A DNA stretch of 64,000 bases. Source: Roseovarius arcticus (lineage in GTDB: Bacteria; Pseudomonadota; Alphaproteobacteria; Rhodobacterales; Rhodobacteraceae). Below, piece by piece: positions 25,975 to 34,852 of this stretch (its first letter is position 1; every line of letters starts with the position of its first letter). The stretch covers positions 55,457 through 119,456 of the forward strand of contig NZ_SZZN01000002.1 in the NCBI RefSeq assembly GCF_006125015.1, written 5' to 3'. A program made the translations under genes and the position numbers. A model generated the notes under the pieces. The model was not told where the DNA came from. It searched no databases and worked only from the letters and a program-made list of their open reading frames with translations.

Positions 25975-26532
25975 ATGAATTTGGCGGAAACCATGCTTTC
26001 ATCTGTGGCGCTGTTGATTAGCGGTTTGACGCTGGCGGCTGTCCTTTGGTCAGTCATGAGGCCCGACAGTCGAATCTGGCCACCGCAAACATTCCGCGCT
26101 ATTACAGCGTTCGTTGGCTGGGCCGGCACGTTGGCTTTTTTCGCGGCAGTCGTCGCTCTGGGGGTTCTCGGTTGGGGAGAAATTCAGGTGCCGTTCTGGC
26201 TACGCTACGTCGTGGGGCCACTCCTGATCTTAATCGGAAATGCGGGCGTCTGGTACGAGGTGATCGGTTTCGGCGCCAACCAGACGATGGGGGCGGCAGG
26301 TCAGCTCAAGACGGACGATCTCTATCGCTTTTCCCGAAACCCTCAATACGTTAGTGATATCGCGATCCTGATCGGTTGGGCCTTGTTGTGCGCAACCGTC
26401 ACTGCGCTGCCGTCCATTGTCGCAGGGATTGCCGTGTTTTTGGCGTTCCCCTTTGCAGAGGAAAGCTGGCTGGAAGAGCAATACGGGGCGGCGTATCTCC
26501 AGTATAAGTCGCAGGTGCGACGGTTCTTGTAG
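25975..26532 (+). CDS. Isoprenylcysteine/phospholipid methyltransferase-like membrane protein
   Basis: 185 residues with four or five membrane segments. The C-terminal half carries the ICMT/PEMT signature: LYRFSRNPQYVSDIAILIGWAL, then FPFAEESWLEEQYGAAYLQYKSQVRRF. This region binds SAM in isoprenylcysteine and phospholipid methyltransferases. Bacterial members methylate lipids or unknown substrates. ATG 25975 has a GGAGGATTGGA site. It follows the DJ-1 relic by 15 bases and might once have been in the same operon. Confidence 0.8.
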   Translation: MNLAETMLSSVALLISGLTLAAVLWSVMRPDSRIWPPQTFRAITAFVGWAGTLAFFAAVVALGVLGWGEIQVPFWLRYVVGPLLILIGNAGVWYEVIGFGANQTMGAAGQLKTDDLYRFSRNPQYVSDIAILIGWALLCATVTALPSIVAGIAVFLAFPFAEESWLEEQYGAAYLQYKSQVRRFL

Positions 26533-26561
26533 CGCTCAACAAACTGAATTTGATACACGTC

Positions 26562-26583
26562 GCCCGATAGTTCCAAATCGGGC
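26562..26583. terminator. Hairpin between convergent genes
   Basis: GCCCGAT and ATCGGGC form a perfect 7-bp stem around AGTTCCAA. It sits between two converging genes. No clear T-run follows on either side, so it may be a weak or bidirectional terminator. Confidence 0.5.
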
Positions 26584-26605
26584 CGTAAATGACGGCCTTA
26601 CAGAA

Positions 26606-27247
26606 TTATTCGCCGATAGTTATGCGGCACAGCAAGGTGTTGTCCTGCTTGAGGCTTTCACCCCAGATCAACTCGGCCGAACTGTCCCAGGTGATCTCGT
26701 CATAGCCATCCTTCGGGCCGACGTCCGCTGCGCTATGGACGGTTGCCGCGGGCCAGTCGCTGTCATCGAAATCTACCGCTGTCCAATCATCAGGGATGTC
26801 TGTCTCGACGAACGCGCAGGCACCGATCCCCGCAACGGGATTGGCCTCATCCGCACAGGACAGATCGACAGGGGCGTAGTGCACAACCAGACATTTAGTG
26901 TCTGCGTCGGTTACAGCGACGAGCTCACCCGTCGTCGCATCCATAAATTGCGCAATCATACCGCCATCGCCCACCTGCTGGCGATCGGTGCCGATATATT
27001 CGAGACCGGTGTCGTTTTCCTTGAAATCTTTGGCCTCAATCGCGATCACCGCAGGCAAATCAACCGTAAAGGTGGCTGTCTCGGCGTTGAAAGACCGCTC
27101 TGTGGTGATCGAAACAGGATCCTCCATGACCATGTCGCCATTGGCGTAAACGGTAAACCAGTTGTCGACCCAGATCTCGGCAGTGATGTCTTCGGCATGC
27201 GCCGCTTGGGCGGCAAGGGCTGCGGTTACAGCAAGGATGAAACGCAT
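26606..27247 (-). CDS. Secreted protein with a C-terminal jelly-roll-like region, third gene of the YHYH operon
   Basis: 213 residues from ATG 27247 (GAAAGGAAAT site). The signal peptide is MRFILAVTAALAAQAAHAED. The mature protein has an N-terminal beta-rich part (ITAEIWVDNWFTVYANGD) and a C-terminal block WTAVDFDDSDWPAATVHSA then SAELIWGESLKQDNTLLCRI, which resembles galactose-binding-like folds. Cys residues (CLVV, LSCA, GACA, LLCR) could form disulfides. I do not know a function. It lies 35 bases behind the PEBP gene on the same strand, with short spacing suggesting one transcript. Confidence 0.65.
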   Translation of the reverse strand: MRFILAVTAALAAQAAHAEDITAEIWVDNWFTVYANGDMVMEDPVSITTERSFNAETATFTVDLPAVIAIEAKDFKENDTGLEYIGTDRQQVGDGGMIAQFMDATTGELVAVTDADTKCLVVHYAPVDLSCADEANPVAGIGACAFVETDIPDDWTAVDFDDSDWPAATVHSAADVGPKDGYDEITWDSSAELIWGESLKQDNTLLCRITIGE

Positions 27248-27282
27248 TTTATTTCCTTTCACAGATGTCAATTGTCTTTGGT

Positions 27283-27882
27283 TTAGTTCGTGAAGGTGAT
27301 CGACGCCGCGTTCAGCACATGTCCCTCAAGTGCGCCGATAACGTCGGGCCAACTGATTTCGATGCTGTCCTCGGACGGTAGTTCCGTTAGAGGCCCATCA
27401 AGTGCATAGACCCAGATGGTATATTCATGGGTTCTGCCACCAGCGGGTGAACAGGGCGGCGTGTACCCCGTATCGCGGATGTCTTTGTCGCTGCCTTCCA
27501 CCCCGAGGCTATGTGGATTGCCCGTGTCCAACCCGTCCGCATCGGCTGGGATGTTCCAGACCAACCAGTAATGGCTGGGGTCATTGACGCTGGGATAGGT
27601 GCCATGCGGATAATGTTGCATTACAATGGCATAGCCGCCCGTCTCTCTGGGGGCGTTGGTCCAAGCCAGCGGCGGCGACAGACCACTGCCACCATCGCGG
27701 GTGCATTTCAGATCGTCGGGCATTGCAGCACCGTCAACGAAATCGGGGCTGGTCAATTCAAATGCAGGAGCATTGGGCCGCTCACCTGCCGATTCACCCT
27801 CTGGGGGCTGCTGTTGCGCGAAAGTAGGCAACGCCAGTGCACAGAACAGGCCAGCAATGGCCGGAGAAACAAAATGTCTCAT
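27283..27882 (-). CDS. Secreted PEBP (YbhB/YbcL, Raf-kinase-inhibitor-like) protein
   Basis: 199 residues from ATG 27882, whose ATGA overlaps the YHYH stop. Signal peptide MRHFVSPAIAGLFCALALPTFA. The PEBP core includes FELTSPDFVDGAAMPDDLKC, GLSPPLAWTNAPRETGGYAI, DPSHYWLVWNIPADADGL and DTGYTPPCSPAGGRTHEY with the conserved anion-binding site (DPxxxxW and the CSP/GRTHEY turn). The loop before the anion site is longer than in E. coli YbhB. Ligands of bacterial members are mostly unknown. It is coupled to the YHYH gene. Confidence 0.9.
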   Translation of the reverse strand: MRHFVSPAIAGLFCALALPTFAQQQPPEGESAGERPNAPAFELTSPDFVDGAAMPDDLKCTRDGGSGLSPPLAWTNAPRETGGYAIVMQHYPHGTYPSVNDPSHYWLVWNIPADADGLDTGNPHSLGVEGSDKDIRDTGYTPPCSPAGGRTHEYTIWVYALDGPLTELPSEDSIEISWPDVIGALEGHVLNAASITFTN

Positions 27883-28859
27883 TCGCGGCACAACTCTGCT
27901 TCGAACAGCTCGCCATTGTTGGTCACTGTGCGGGTTTCGAAGTCATAACAGTTCTCAGTCTCCGACTGCGTGTATTTGATATAATAATCGGCACCCTGAT
28001 AGCTGTAGGTCATCAGACGCTCACCGGTCCCGGCGTCTTGCACAAACACAAGATCTTCAACACCGCCCCTCGGAGGGCGTCCTGCCTCTGCGCCGCGACC
28101 GCCTCCTTGCTGCGACAACGGTCTGACGCGTGGCAAACTATCCAAGTCAAGCGTTTCGCCCATCAGGCACTGGATGATATATGGTGCCTTTTCCGACGTG
28201 TGATAGCGATAACCAAAAACATCATCGACCTGCCCGTTACAAACGTCCAGCGTGCCATCTGCGATCTCGGACCCATCGGGATTGGTCTTGGTGTAGATCG
28301 GGAACCCGTCAAAGCCCCAACCGATGATCGCATCGGGTCCGGCGTTCGCCATCGCTTCGATCATGCAGGTCGGTTCGGCGTGGTAGTGATAATCATCGCC
28401 GCGCCCGGCATGCCCACCGCAGACATCAAGCTGACCCGTGGTCACCGTGTCAAGATCAGCTTGATAGGTGGCCAGATCGTCTTGCGACATCTCGCCACCG
28501 GCGGTGTAGTCGTAGATAGGTACGCCGTTAATTGCCACGCCCAGGGCCGCGTCCCTTGTGTGCGGCTCAGACCCTGTCACGGGGGCGAGCGGAATGGGTG
28601 AAAAGTAGCCTACAGCCGGGACAGGCACCTGTTCATTTGTACCGGTGATCCCCGTCATCAAATCATGGTCTGGATAGGTATCACCCGCAATCAAGGCCTG
28701 CCCATCCTCGCAGGTAACCGTGACGACATCGCCATATCCCGCGTCCTCTACAGACGCTGCGACAGCATCGCAATGCGCGGTTTCTTCGTGAGCCAGCGCT
28801 GAGGTGGCGCACAGGCAGGCCAATGTTACGATGCTAAGAGAGGAAGGCAAATGCGGCAT
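27879..28859 (-). CDS. Secreted YHYH-domain protein
   Basis: 326 residues with a signal peptide (LSIVTLACLCATSALAHEE). The family-defining core is GQLDVCGGHAGRGDDYHYHA, followed by GPDAIIGWGFDGFPIYTKTN and DVCNGQVDDVFGYRYHTSEKAPYIIQC. The YHYH family is uncharacterised; conserved His and Cys suggest metal binding. A Gly/Arg-rich linker near residue 250 and an extra C-terminal segment (GADYYIKYTQSETENCYDF) follow. It is the first gene of a three-gene secreted operon with PEBP and a jelly-roll-like protein. No FNR-like box lies upstream. Confidence 0.85.
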   Translation of the reverse strand: MPHLPSSLSIVTLACLCATSALAHEETAHCDAVAASVEDAGYGDVVTVTCEDGQALIAGDTYPDHDLMTGITGTNEQVPVPAVGYFSPIPLAPVTGSEPHTRDAALGVAINGVPIYDYTAGGEMSQDDLATYQADLDTVTTGQLDVCGGHAGRGDDYHYHAEPTCMIEAMANAGPDAIIGWGFDGFPIYTKTNPDGSEIADGTLDVCNGQVDDVFGYRYHTSEKAPYIIQCLMGETLDLDSLPRVRPLSQQGGGRGAEAGRPPRGGVEDLVFVQDAGTGERLMTYSYQGADYYIKYTQSETENCYDFETRTVTNNGELFEAELCRE

Positions 28860-29095
28860 TGAAAAATCCTTTATGAGAGGCGTTCGGTCGGTATGATGTT
28901 GTACGAACGTCGGGTCTTTTTTCGTCGGACAGAGTCCTTAGGCCGATAAAACAAATGTTGTTGCGGTCGCGGCAGTAGTTTGCATTGTTCATTTAGTGGC
29001 CATTCAAGCTAATGCACCACCAGCACGACACCATGTGTGACGTGCAGGAAATTCTTATGCGGGTGGGTTGGAACAATCCCACCTGCATTGAAAGC

Positions 29096-30217
29096 TCATG
29101 TTGTGATGATGACTTTGAGCGCCTTTGTTTCAGCTGCATTACCGAAGGTTTCGTAGGCTTTTTCGCCTTCGGCCATCGTGAAACGATGTGTGATGAGCTG
29201 CGTCGGATCGATCTTGTTCGCCGCAACTGTCTTGAACAACATCGGTATTGTCGCTGTATCCACCAGACGCGTAGTGATCGCGATGTTGCGGTCCCACAGA
29301 GCCTCAAGATGCAGGGTGGCAGGCTTGCCGTGGACGCCGATATTGGCGATGACGCCCCCCGCCGCGACCAGCTTCTCGCACAACTCGAAGGTTGCAGGGA
29401 TGCCGACGGCCTCGATAACGGTATCGACCCCGGCCCCGCCCGTCATGACCATCACTTCGTCGAAGGCACTGCCATCCGTCGAGTTGATTGTGGCCGTCGC
29501 GCCAAACGTCTTGGCAATCTCCAGACGGTTATCGTCGAGGTCGATCATTATAATTTTCGCGGGTGAATAGAACTGCGCCGTCAGGAGTGCGGCCAGACCA
29601 ATTGGCCCTGCCCCCACGATTGCGACTGAATTGCCCGGCTGAACCTTGCCGTTCAACACGCCACATTCAAGACCAGTAGGTAGGATATCACTGAGCATCA
29701 CCAGCGCCTCCTCATCTGAACCTTCGGGGATGTGATAGAGGCTCATATCAGCATGGGGCGTGCGAACAAATTCTGCCTGACACCCGTCAATAGAATTCCC
29801 AAGGATCCAACCGCCGCTCGTACAATGGGAATACATCTGCTTGCGACAGAACTCACAGGTGCCGCAGGCGCTGACGCAGGAGATCAATACGTGGTCGCCG
29901 GGCTTGAACGAGGTTACGGCAGACCCCACGCTGTCAATCACGCCAACACCTTCGTGGCCGAGGATACGGCCCGGTGTCGCCGTGGCCACATCGCCTTTCA
30001 GAATATGTAAGTCAGTGCCGCAAATTGTGGTCTGGGTGACGCGCACGATTGCATCTCCTGGCTCCAAAATGGCTGGCTTGGGGCAGTCCTGAAGCTTGAT
30101 CTTGTCTGGTCCGACAAAGACCATCGCCTTCATCCGGATCGCTTCATCTAGGCTGGCCGCCGACGTGGCTGTGGCGGAGCGGGAGACATTCGGGTTGGAT
30201 TTCAATGTGGTAGTCAT
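29096..30217 (-). CDS. Zinc-dependent alcohol dehydrogenase
   Basis: 373 residues with an unusual 28-residue N-terminal extension rich in Ser/Thr/Ala before MKAMVFVGPDKIKL; translation might instead begin at that Met. Catalytic zinc ligands are in TTICGTDLH and GHEGVG; the structural zinc site is CVSACGTCEFCRKQMYSHC. VAIVGAGPIGLAALL binds NAD. The sequence resembles the ADH family in low-oxygen gene clusters of proteobacteria that interconvert short alcohols and aldehydes. It is monocistronic, flanked by 235 bases of empty DNA downstream. Confidence 0.9.
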   Translation of the reverse strand: MTTTLKSNPNVSRSATATSAASLDEAIRMKAMVFVGPDKIKLQDCPKPAILEPGDAIVRVTQTTICGTDLHILKGDVATATPGRILGHEGVGVIDSVGSAVTSFKPGDHVLISCVSACGTCEFCRKQMYSHCTSGGWILGNSIDGCQAEFVRTPHADMSLYHIPEGSDEEALVMLSDILPTGLECGVLNGKVQPGNSVAIVGAGPIGLAALLTAQFYSPAKIIMIDLDDNRLEIAKTFGATATINSTDGSAFDEVMVMTGGAGVDTVIEAVGIPATFELCEKLVAAGGVIANIGVHGKPATLHLEALWDRNIAITTRLVDTATIPMLFKTVAANKIDPTQLITHRFTMAEGEKAYETFGNAAETKALKVIITT

Positions 30218-30372
30218 GTTGAATATCCATTTATCTGATTAATAAGGATGCGGTCCGGCTACTGATGCTAAGATGCGAAAATCGCGTTGTTGTATCGCGC
30301 GTCAGGATCAAAAACAGTGAGCATATAGTCGTGCATCTGAGGCCAGCATCGTCGGCCAAGATGGTCCGCGCA

Positions 30373-30414
30373 CTGATCTACATTGGTGAGTCGACCGGAA
30401 TTGTCTTCTATCCC
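30373..30414 (+). promoter_or_regulatory. Possible Crp/Fnr-type promoter of the CPA1 antiporter gene (weak box)
   Basis: CTGATCTACATTGG at 30373-30386 has a good left half and a poor right half; TATCCC at 30409-30414 is 22 bases away. The gene starts at 30527. No other feature was seen in 30218-30526. Confidence 0.35.
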
Positions 30415-30526
30415 TAAAGTTTGTCGCCCTCCGCGAGAGGTTTCGTCGCTTAATGGCTGGTCTGGTTACGTCAACGCTACACCGCTTGGTCAGATTTAGC
30501 CCGTCTGAGTATCTTGAGGAGTCCCA

Positions 30527-32149
30527 TTGGACGCAATTTTTACATCCCTAACGCTGCTCACGATCGTCGTACTTAGTGGCATCGTCGGACGCATCACGGC
30601 CCTCCCTGTACCGCGACCGCTGGTACAAATTGCATTCGGTGCAATTGCGGGTCTGATACCACTGTTGGAGGTCGACCTAGAACCGGAAGTATTCTTCCTG
30701 CTGCTCGTGCCGCCACTCCTATTCATCGACGGATGGCGCATTTCGACTGATGAGCTTGTCCGCGATCGATGGCAAATCTTGCACATGGCGTTCGGGCTGG
30801 TCGTCGTGACCGTTCTGGTGATCGGCACGTTCATAGCCTGGCTTGTTCCAGCCTTGCCAGCCGGTGTTGCGTTCGCGTTGGCAGCGGCTTTGGCTCCGAC
30901 GGACCCGATTAGCGTGACGTCCATCGCCCGCAGGGTGCCGATACCGCAGCGGATGATGAACCTACTACATGCCGAGTCGCTGTTGAACGACGCAACAGGC
31001 CTGATCTGTCTCAGCTTTGCGGTGGTATTCATACTCGCAGGCAGCTTCTCGATTGGCTCGGCCTCGGCTTCGTTTCTGTGGGTTGCAGGTGCCGGTCTCG
31101 CGATTGGGTTCGGCATCACTCTGGCCATCGTAAGAGCCAAAACATGGGTTGTAACGCGCATCGGTGAGGATCCCGGGACACAGATTGTCGTCAGTCTGCT
31201 GATTCCATTTATCGCTTATCTTTTAGCGGAGGCGGCGTCGGCATCGGGCCTGTTCGCCGCCGTCGCCGCAGGTGTTACCATGGCGCGGGCCGAGGCCACC
31301 GGACTGGCACTCGGAGCAACCCGCATCCAGCGAACTGCGGTCTGGGATTCGGTACAATTCGTCGCCAATGGCATCGTGTTCGTTCTTCTCGGTGAACAAC
31401 TGCCAAAGATTGTTGCCAGCGCACAGGCTTCGGTGTCCCAAACCGGCCACCACAGCCTATGGTGGCCACTTCTGCTTATCACCGTCATCTATACTGCGAT
31501 GCTGATACTGCGGGCGATTTGGGTCTGGATCAGCGTGATCTTGTCACGCCGTCATGCAAGCCAAAACACTATGCCAGTTTGGCGGCTTGTCGCCGCGACG
31601 ACGATGGCCGGATCACGCGGTGCCATCACATTTGCTGGTATTCTGACTCTGCCCGTCCTCCTGTCTTCGGGAGAAGCGTTGGAAGACCGCGATCTGGTTA
31701 TCCTGATCGCAATGGGCGTAATCGTGCTGTCGCTGGTTATGGCTGCAATCAGCCTGCCTCTTCTTTTACGGTCCGGACCGACTCTGCCGTCGCAGGACCT
31801 CACGGCTGACAGGATCGCCAGAACCGCGACAGCGACTGCCGCCCTCGCCGAAATCGGCCGGATTAGTGATCTACACGCGACACCCGATAGTGAGGCTGAA
31901 ACTTATGTTGCTGCCGCCGCTCAGGTTTCGCGGCGATATTTGCAACGTCTAGAAACCATCGGGCAGCAAAGCGAAGAAGACCCCGTGAAGCTCTCAAACA
32001 ACCAAATTCTGCAAGAGATTCAGCTTGCCGCCGTGCGCGCGGAACGCCAAGCGGTCTTCAAGATGCGCCGCAAGAAGACAGTCGGCGCAGTGATGGCGCG
32101 CAGAATGGTCCGGGAACTCGATCTGCTCGAAGCGCATTACGAGATCTGA
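30527..32149 (+). CDS. CPA1-family Na+/H+ antiporter (NhaP-like)
   Basis: 540 residues beginning at a TTG codon (30527), with TTGAGGAG 6 bases upstream; no ATG start fits the family. About twelve membrane segments are seen. PPLLFIDGWRIS, ALAPTDPISVTSIARRVP and HAESLLNDATGLI (the Asn-Asp transport pair) are typical, as is SRGAITFAGILTLPV. The C-terminal about 125 residues form a soluble helical tail. It exchanges sodium or potassium for protons and would help pH homeostasis along with NhaA. It is a single-gene unit. Confidence 0.92.
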   Translation: MDAIFTSLTLLTIVVLSGIVGRITALPVPRPLVQIAFGAIAGLIPLLEVDLEPEVFFLLLVPPLLFIDGWRISTDELVRDRWQILHMAFGLVVVTVLVIGTFIAWLVPALPAGVAFALAAALAPTDPISVTSIARRVPIPQRMMNLLHAESLLNDATGLICLSFAVVFILAGSFSIGSASASFLWVAGAGLAIGFGITLAIVRAKTWVVTRIGEDPGTQIVVSLLIPFIAYLLAEAASASGLFAAVAAGVTMARAEATGLALGATRIQRTAVWDSVQFVANGIVFVLLGEQLPKIVASAQASVSQTGHHSLWWPLLLITVIYTAMLILRAIWVWISVILSRRHASQNTMPVWRLVAATTMAGSRGAITFAGILTLPVLLSSGEALEDRDLVILIAMGVIVLSLVMAAISLPLLLRSGPTLPSQDLTADRIARTATATAALAEIGRISDLHATPDSEAETYVAAAAQVSRRYLQRLETIGQQSEEDPVKLSNNQILQEIQLAAVRAERQAVFKMRRKKTVGAVMARRMVRELDLLEAHYEI

Positions 32150-32280
32150 CTGACATCCGGAAAGGCAAGCCACAAACCTTAGGCTGCTATGCAGCTAGAC
32201 AGGTAGTGGCCAAGTTTCTCTCCGTCGCTGGCAATTTTTAGCTAACGCCGGCAGACTGGTCCACCTCTGGTCGGATCTAT

Positions 32281-33699
32281 TCAATCAATGAGGTCGCGGA
32301 GTACGCGCGGCAACAGATCTGGCAAATCCTCGGCAATTAATCCTGGCCCGAACAGTCGGGCCGCGTCGCCATGCAGCCAGACCGCGGCGGCGGCGGCCAG
32401 AAACGGCGTCATGCCTTGGGCAAGAAGCCCGAGAACGATGCCACTCAGCACATCGCCAGATCCTGCGGTCGCGAGCGTCGGTGGGGCATTCGCATTGATG
32501 ATGGCACGGCCGTCGGGGGCGACGATCACTGTATCTGATCCTTTGAGAACAATGACAGCACCGGTGCGCCGTGCTGCCGCGCGACTGCGCTGCAACTTGT
32601 CGCCCTGCGGGTCGAACAGACGGGCGAACTCTCCATCATGGGGCGTCAGGACGCATGGCCCCGAAATCGCGTGATCCAGCACTTCGGGGGTGCCCTGAAA
32701 CGAAGTGAGTGCATCCGCATCCAACACGGTCGCACGGCCCGTGCCAAGCATGGCAAGCGCCCTAGCGCGGGTGTCCTCCCCCACCCCTGCGCCCGGTCCG
32801 ATCAGAAAGCCCAAGATCCGGTCGTCTGCAAGCAGCGCAGAAAAGTTGTCGGCATCCGCGACGGGATGCACAATGATGCTGGTCAGCGCGGTTGCATAGA
32901 TATTCAGCGCTGCCTCTGGCACTGCGATGGTCGTCAGCCCTGCCCCGATCCTCGCGGCAGACCGCGCCGCCAGCCGCGCGGCACCGGTCATCGGGTAGCC
33001 ACCCCAGGCCAACGCATGGCCGCGTGTGTATTTGTTGCCGCCGTCGCGTAGTTGTGGGAAAGCGTCCCGCCACAGCGAAGGATTGTTCTCGAATGTCATC
33101 GGCGCAATCTGGTCCAGAACCGAAGTCGGCGTGCCGATGTCGGTCACCACAACCTCGCCGCAAAAGGATCGACCGGGCAGCAACATATGGCCGGACTTTT
33201 TACGAAAGAACGTGACTGTCAGGGCAGCCGTAGCCGCTCCCAGAGCTTCGCCAGTGTCCCCCATGACGCCGCTCGGAATGTCGATGGCGACGATAGGGGC
33301 GGTCTTGGCGGCGACGGTCAGTACCTCTGCTACAGGTCCGTCGAGCGCCCGGGTCAACCCCGCACCGAATACGGCGTCGACAACGAGAGCTGCGTCCGCC
33401 AGCACGGCCGCCGACATCGGTTCGATCTCTCGAGTCCACAGGCGCGCGTGGTGCGCCGCTTCGCCCTTTAGAGCGTCTCGCGCACCCAGCAATGCCACGC
33501 GAACCTCCCAACCCGCAGTGACCAGATGGCGGGCGACGACAAAGCCATCGCCGCCGTTATTGCCCGGCCCACATAGAACTGCGACGCGGCGCGGCGACCA
33601 GCGGCAGGTGATCTCGCGGGCGACGGACGCGCCCGCGTTCTCCATCAGGACCACGCCCGACGTTCCCCCAGCGACGGTAAGCCGATCGGCCTCAGTCAT
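32281..33699 (-). CDS. nnr: Bifunctional NAD(P)HX epimerase/dehydratase
   Basis: 472 residues. The N-terminal YjeF_N epimerase domain (about 1-200) has VLCGPGNNGGDGFVVARHL; the C-terminal ribokinase-like dehydratase has GPCVLTPHDGEFARLF and TAGSGDVLSGIVLGLLAQG. Together they repair damaged NAD(P)H hydrates. The N-terminus appears a few residues short: in-frame codons before the ATG read LLTVAQ, the usual family start, so a non-ATG start slightly upstream is likely. It lies 30 bases behind the AdhP-like gene and probably shares its transcript, which suits a redox operon with pntAB. Confidence 0.9.
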   Translation of the reverse strand: MTEADRLTVAGGTSGVVLMENAGASVAREITCRWSPRRVAVLCGPGNNGGDGFVVARHLVTAGWEVRVALLGARDALKGEAAHHARLWTREIEPMSAAVLADAALVVDAVFGAGLTRALDGPVAEVLTVAAKTAPIVAIDIPSGVMGDTGEALGAATAALTVTFFRKKSGHMLLPGRSFCGEVVVTDIGTPTSVLDQIAPMTFENNPSLWRDAFPQLRDGGNKYTRGHALAWGGYPMTGAARLAARSAARIGAGLTTIAVPEAALNIYATALTSIIVHPVADADNFSALLADDRILGFLIGPGAGVGEDTRARALAMLGTGRATVLDADALTSFQGTPEVLDHAISGPCVLTPHDGEFARLFDPQGDKLQRSRAAARRTGAVIVLKGSDTVIVAPDGRAIINANAPPTLATAGSGDVLSGIVLGLLAQGMTPFLAAAAAVWLHGDAARLFGPGLIAEDLPDLLPRVLRDLID

Positions 33700-33731
33700 C
33701 TGCGCGACGGTGAGCAGTGCCTGATGAGGGT

Positions 33732-34817
33732 TCAGGATGGCACTTTTTCCATCTGCTTATGGGACGCCTCATTCTTGGCACCAGAAGTCCCAGAAAAATC
33801 GAGCACCACACGGGAGGCGACCTTGCCGTGTTCCAGCCGGTCAAAGATATCGTTGATGGCGCTCAGGGGCTGCAATTCAATATCTGCCTTTACTTTGCCA
33901 TCCGCCGCAAAGGCCAGCGCCTCGGCCATTTCCTCGCGATTGCCGACGAATGAGCCCCTAATGGTGATGCAGTTCGCCACAACGTCGAACAGCGGAACCG
34001 GGAAGTCGCCGGGCGGCAAACCAACGAGCGCGCAAGTGCCCCGCTTGCGGGTCATCGCGACACCTTGCTGGAATGCATTGAGGGACGGAGCGGTGATCAG
34101 CACACCATGTGCGCCGCCGTCAGTGCCCTTGCGGACAGCCTCGATCGCCCCCTTGTCCTTGGCATTCACTACCAGATCAGCACCCAGCTTGCTGGCATGG
34201 GCCAATTTGCCATCATCAATATCAACCGCACAGACATGTAGCCCCATCGCCTTGGCATACTGGATCGCCAGATGCCCCAGCCCCCCGGCACCCGAAATGA
34301 CAACCCATTCACCGGGCCGCGCCTCGGTCACTTTGAGCCCCTTGTAGGTTGTAATCCCGGCGCAGATCAGAGGAGCTGCTTCTTGAGGGCTCATACCCGC
34401 CGGGATGTGGGCGACATAATTCGGATCGGCAATGATGTATTCGGCAAATCCGCCGTTCCGCGTATAGCCGCCAAATTCGGCCTCGGCGCAGACAGTTTCC
34501 CATGCCGATAGGCAATGTTCACAATGCCCGCAGGCGGAATAGAGCCAGGGCACACCGACCCGGTCACCTTCTTTGACGATTGTGACACCAGCGCCGAGGG
34601 CAACAACCTTACCGATGCCTTCATGGCCAGGAATAAACGGAGGGGTCGGTTTGAGCGGCCAATCGCCTTTGGCAGCGTGCAGATCTGTATGGCAGACGCC
34701 GCAGGCTTCGGTCTTGACCAGAATCTGACCCGGTCCGGGGCTCGGAATATCGACCTCTCGAAACTCCAGCGGTTTGCCGAAGGCGGTGACGAAGGCGGCA
34801 TGCATCTTTTGGGTCAT
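33732..34817 (-). CDS. adhP: Zinc alcohol dehydrogenase, AdhP type
   Basis: 361 residues from the Met before TQKMHAAFVTAFGKPLEF; an ATG five codons upstream is an alternative. Zinc ligands: CGVCHTDLH and GHEGIGKV (catalytic), CGHCEHCLSAWETVC (structural). SGAGGLGHLAIQYAKAMG binds NAD. This is the ethanol-active AdhP group. A 20-residue tail rich in Ser, Lys and Glu exceeds the usual end. It sits between pntB and nnr on the same strand, forming a pyridine-nucleotide redox operon pntAA-pntAB-pntB-adhP-nnr. Confidence 0.92.
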   Translation of the reverse strand: MTQKMHAAFVTAFGKPLEFREVDIPSPGPGQILVKTEACGVCHTDLHAAKGDWPLKPTPPFIPGHEGIGKVVALGAGVTIVKEGDRVGVPWLYSACGHCEHCLSAWETVCAEAEFGGYTRNGGFAEYIIADPNYVAHIPAGMSPQEAAPLICAGITTYKGLKVTEARPGEWVVISGAGGLGHLAIQYAKAMGLHVCAVDIDDGKLAHASKLGADLVVNAKDKGAIEAVRKGTDGGAHGVLITAPSLNAFQQGVAMTRKRGTCALVGLPPGDFPVPLFDVVANCITIRGSFVGNREEMAEALAFAADGKVKADIELQPLSAINDIFDRLEHGKVASRVVLDFSGTSGAKNEASHKQMEKVPS

Positions 34818-34852
34818 GTCAAAATCTTTCATGTTTAGAGAAAACGCGCGGG

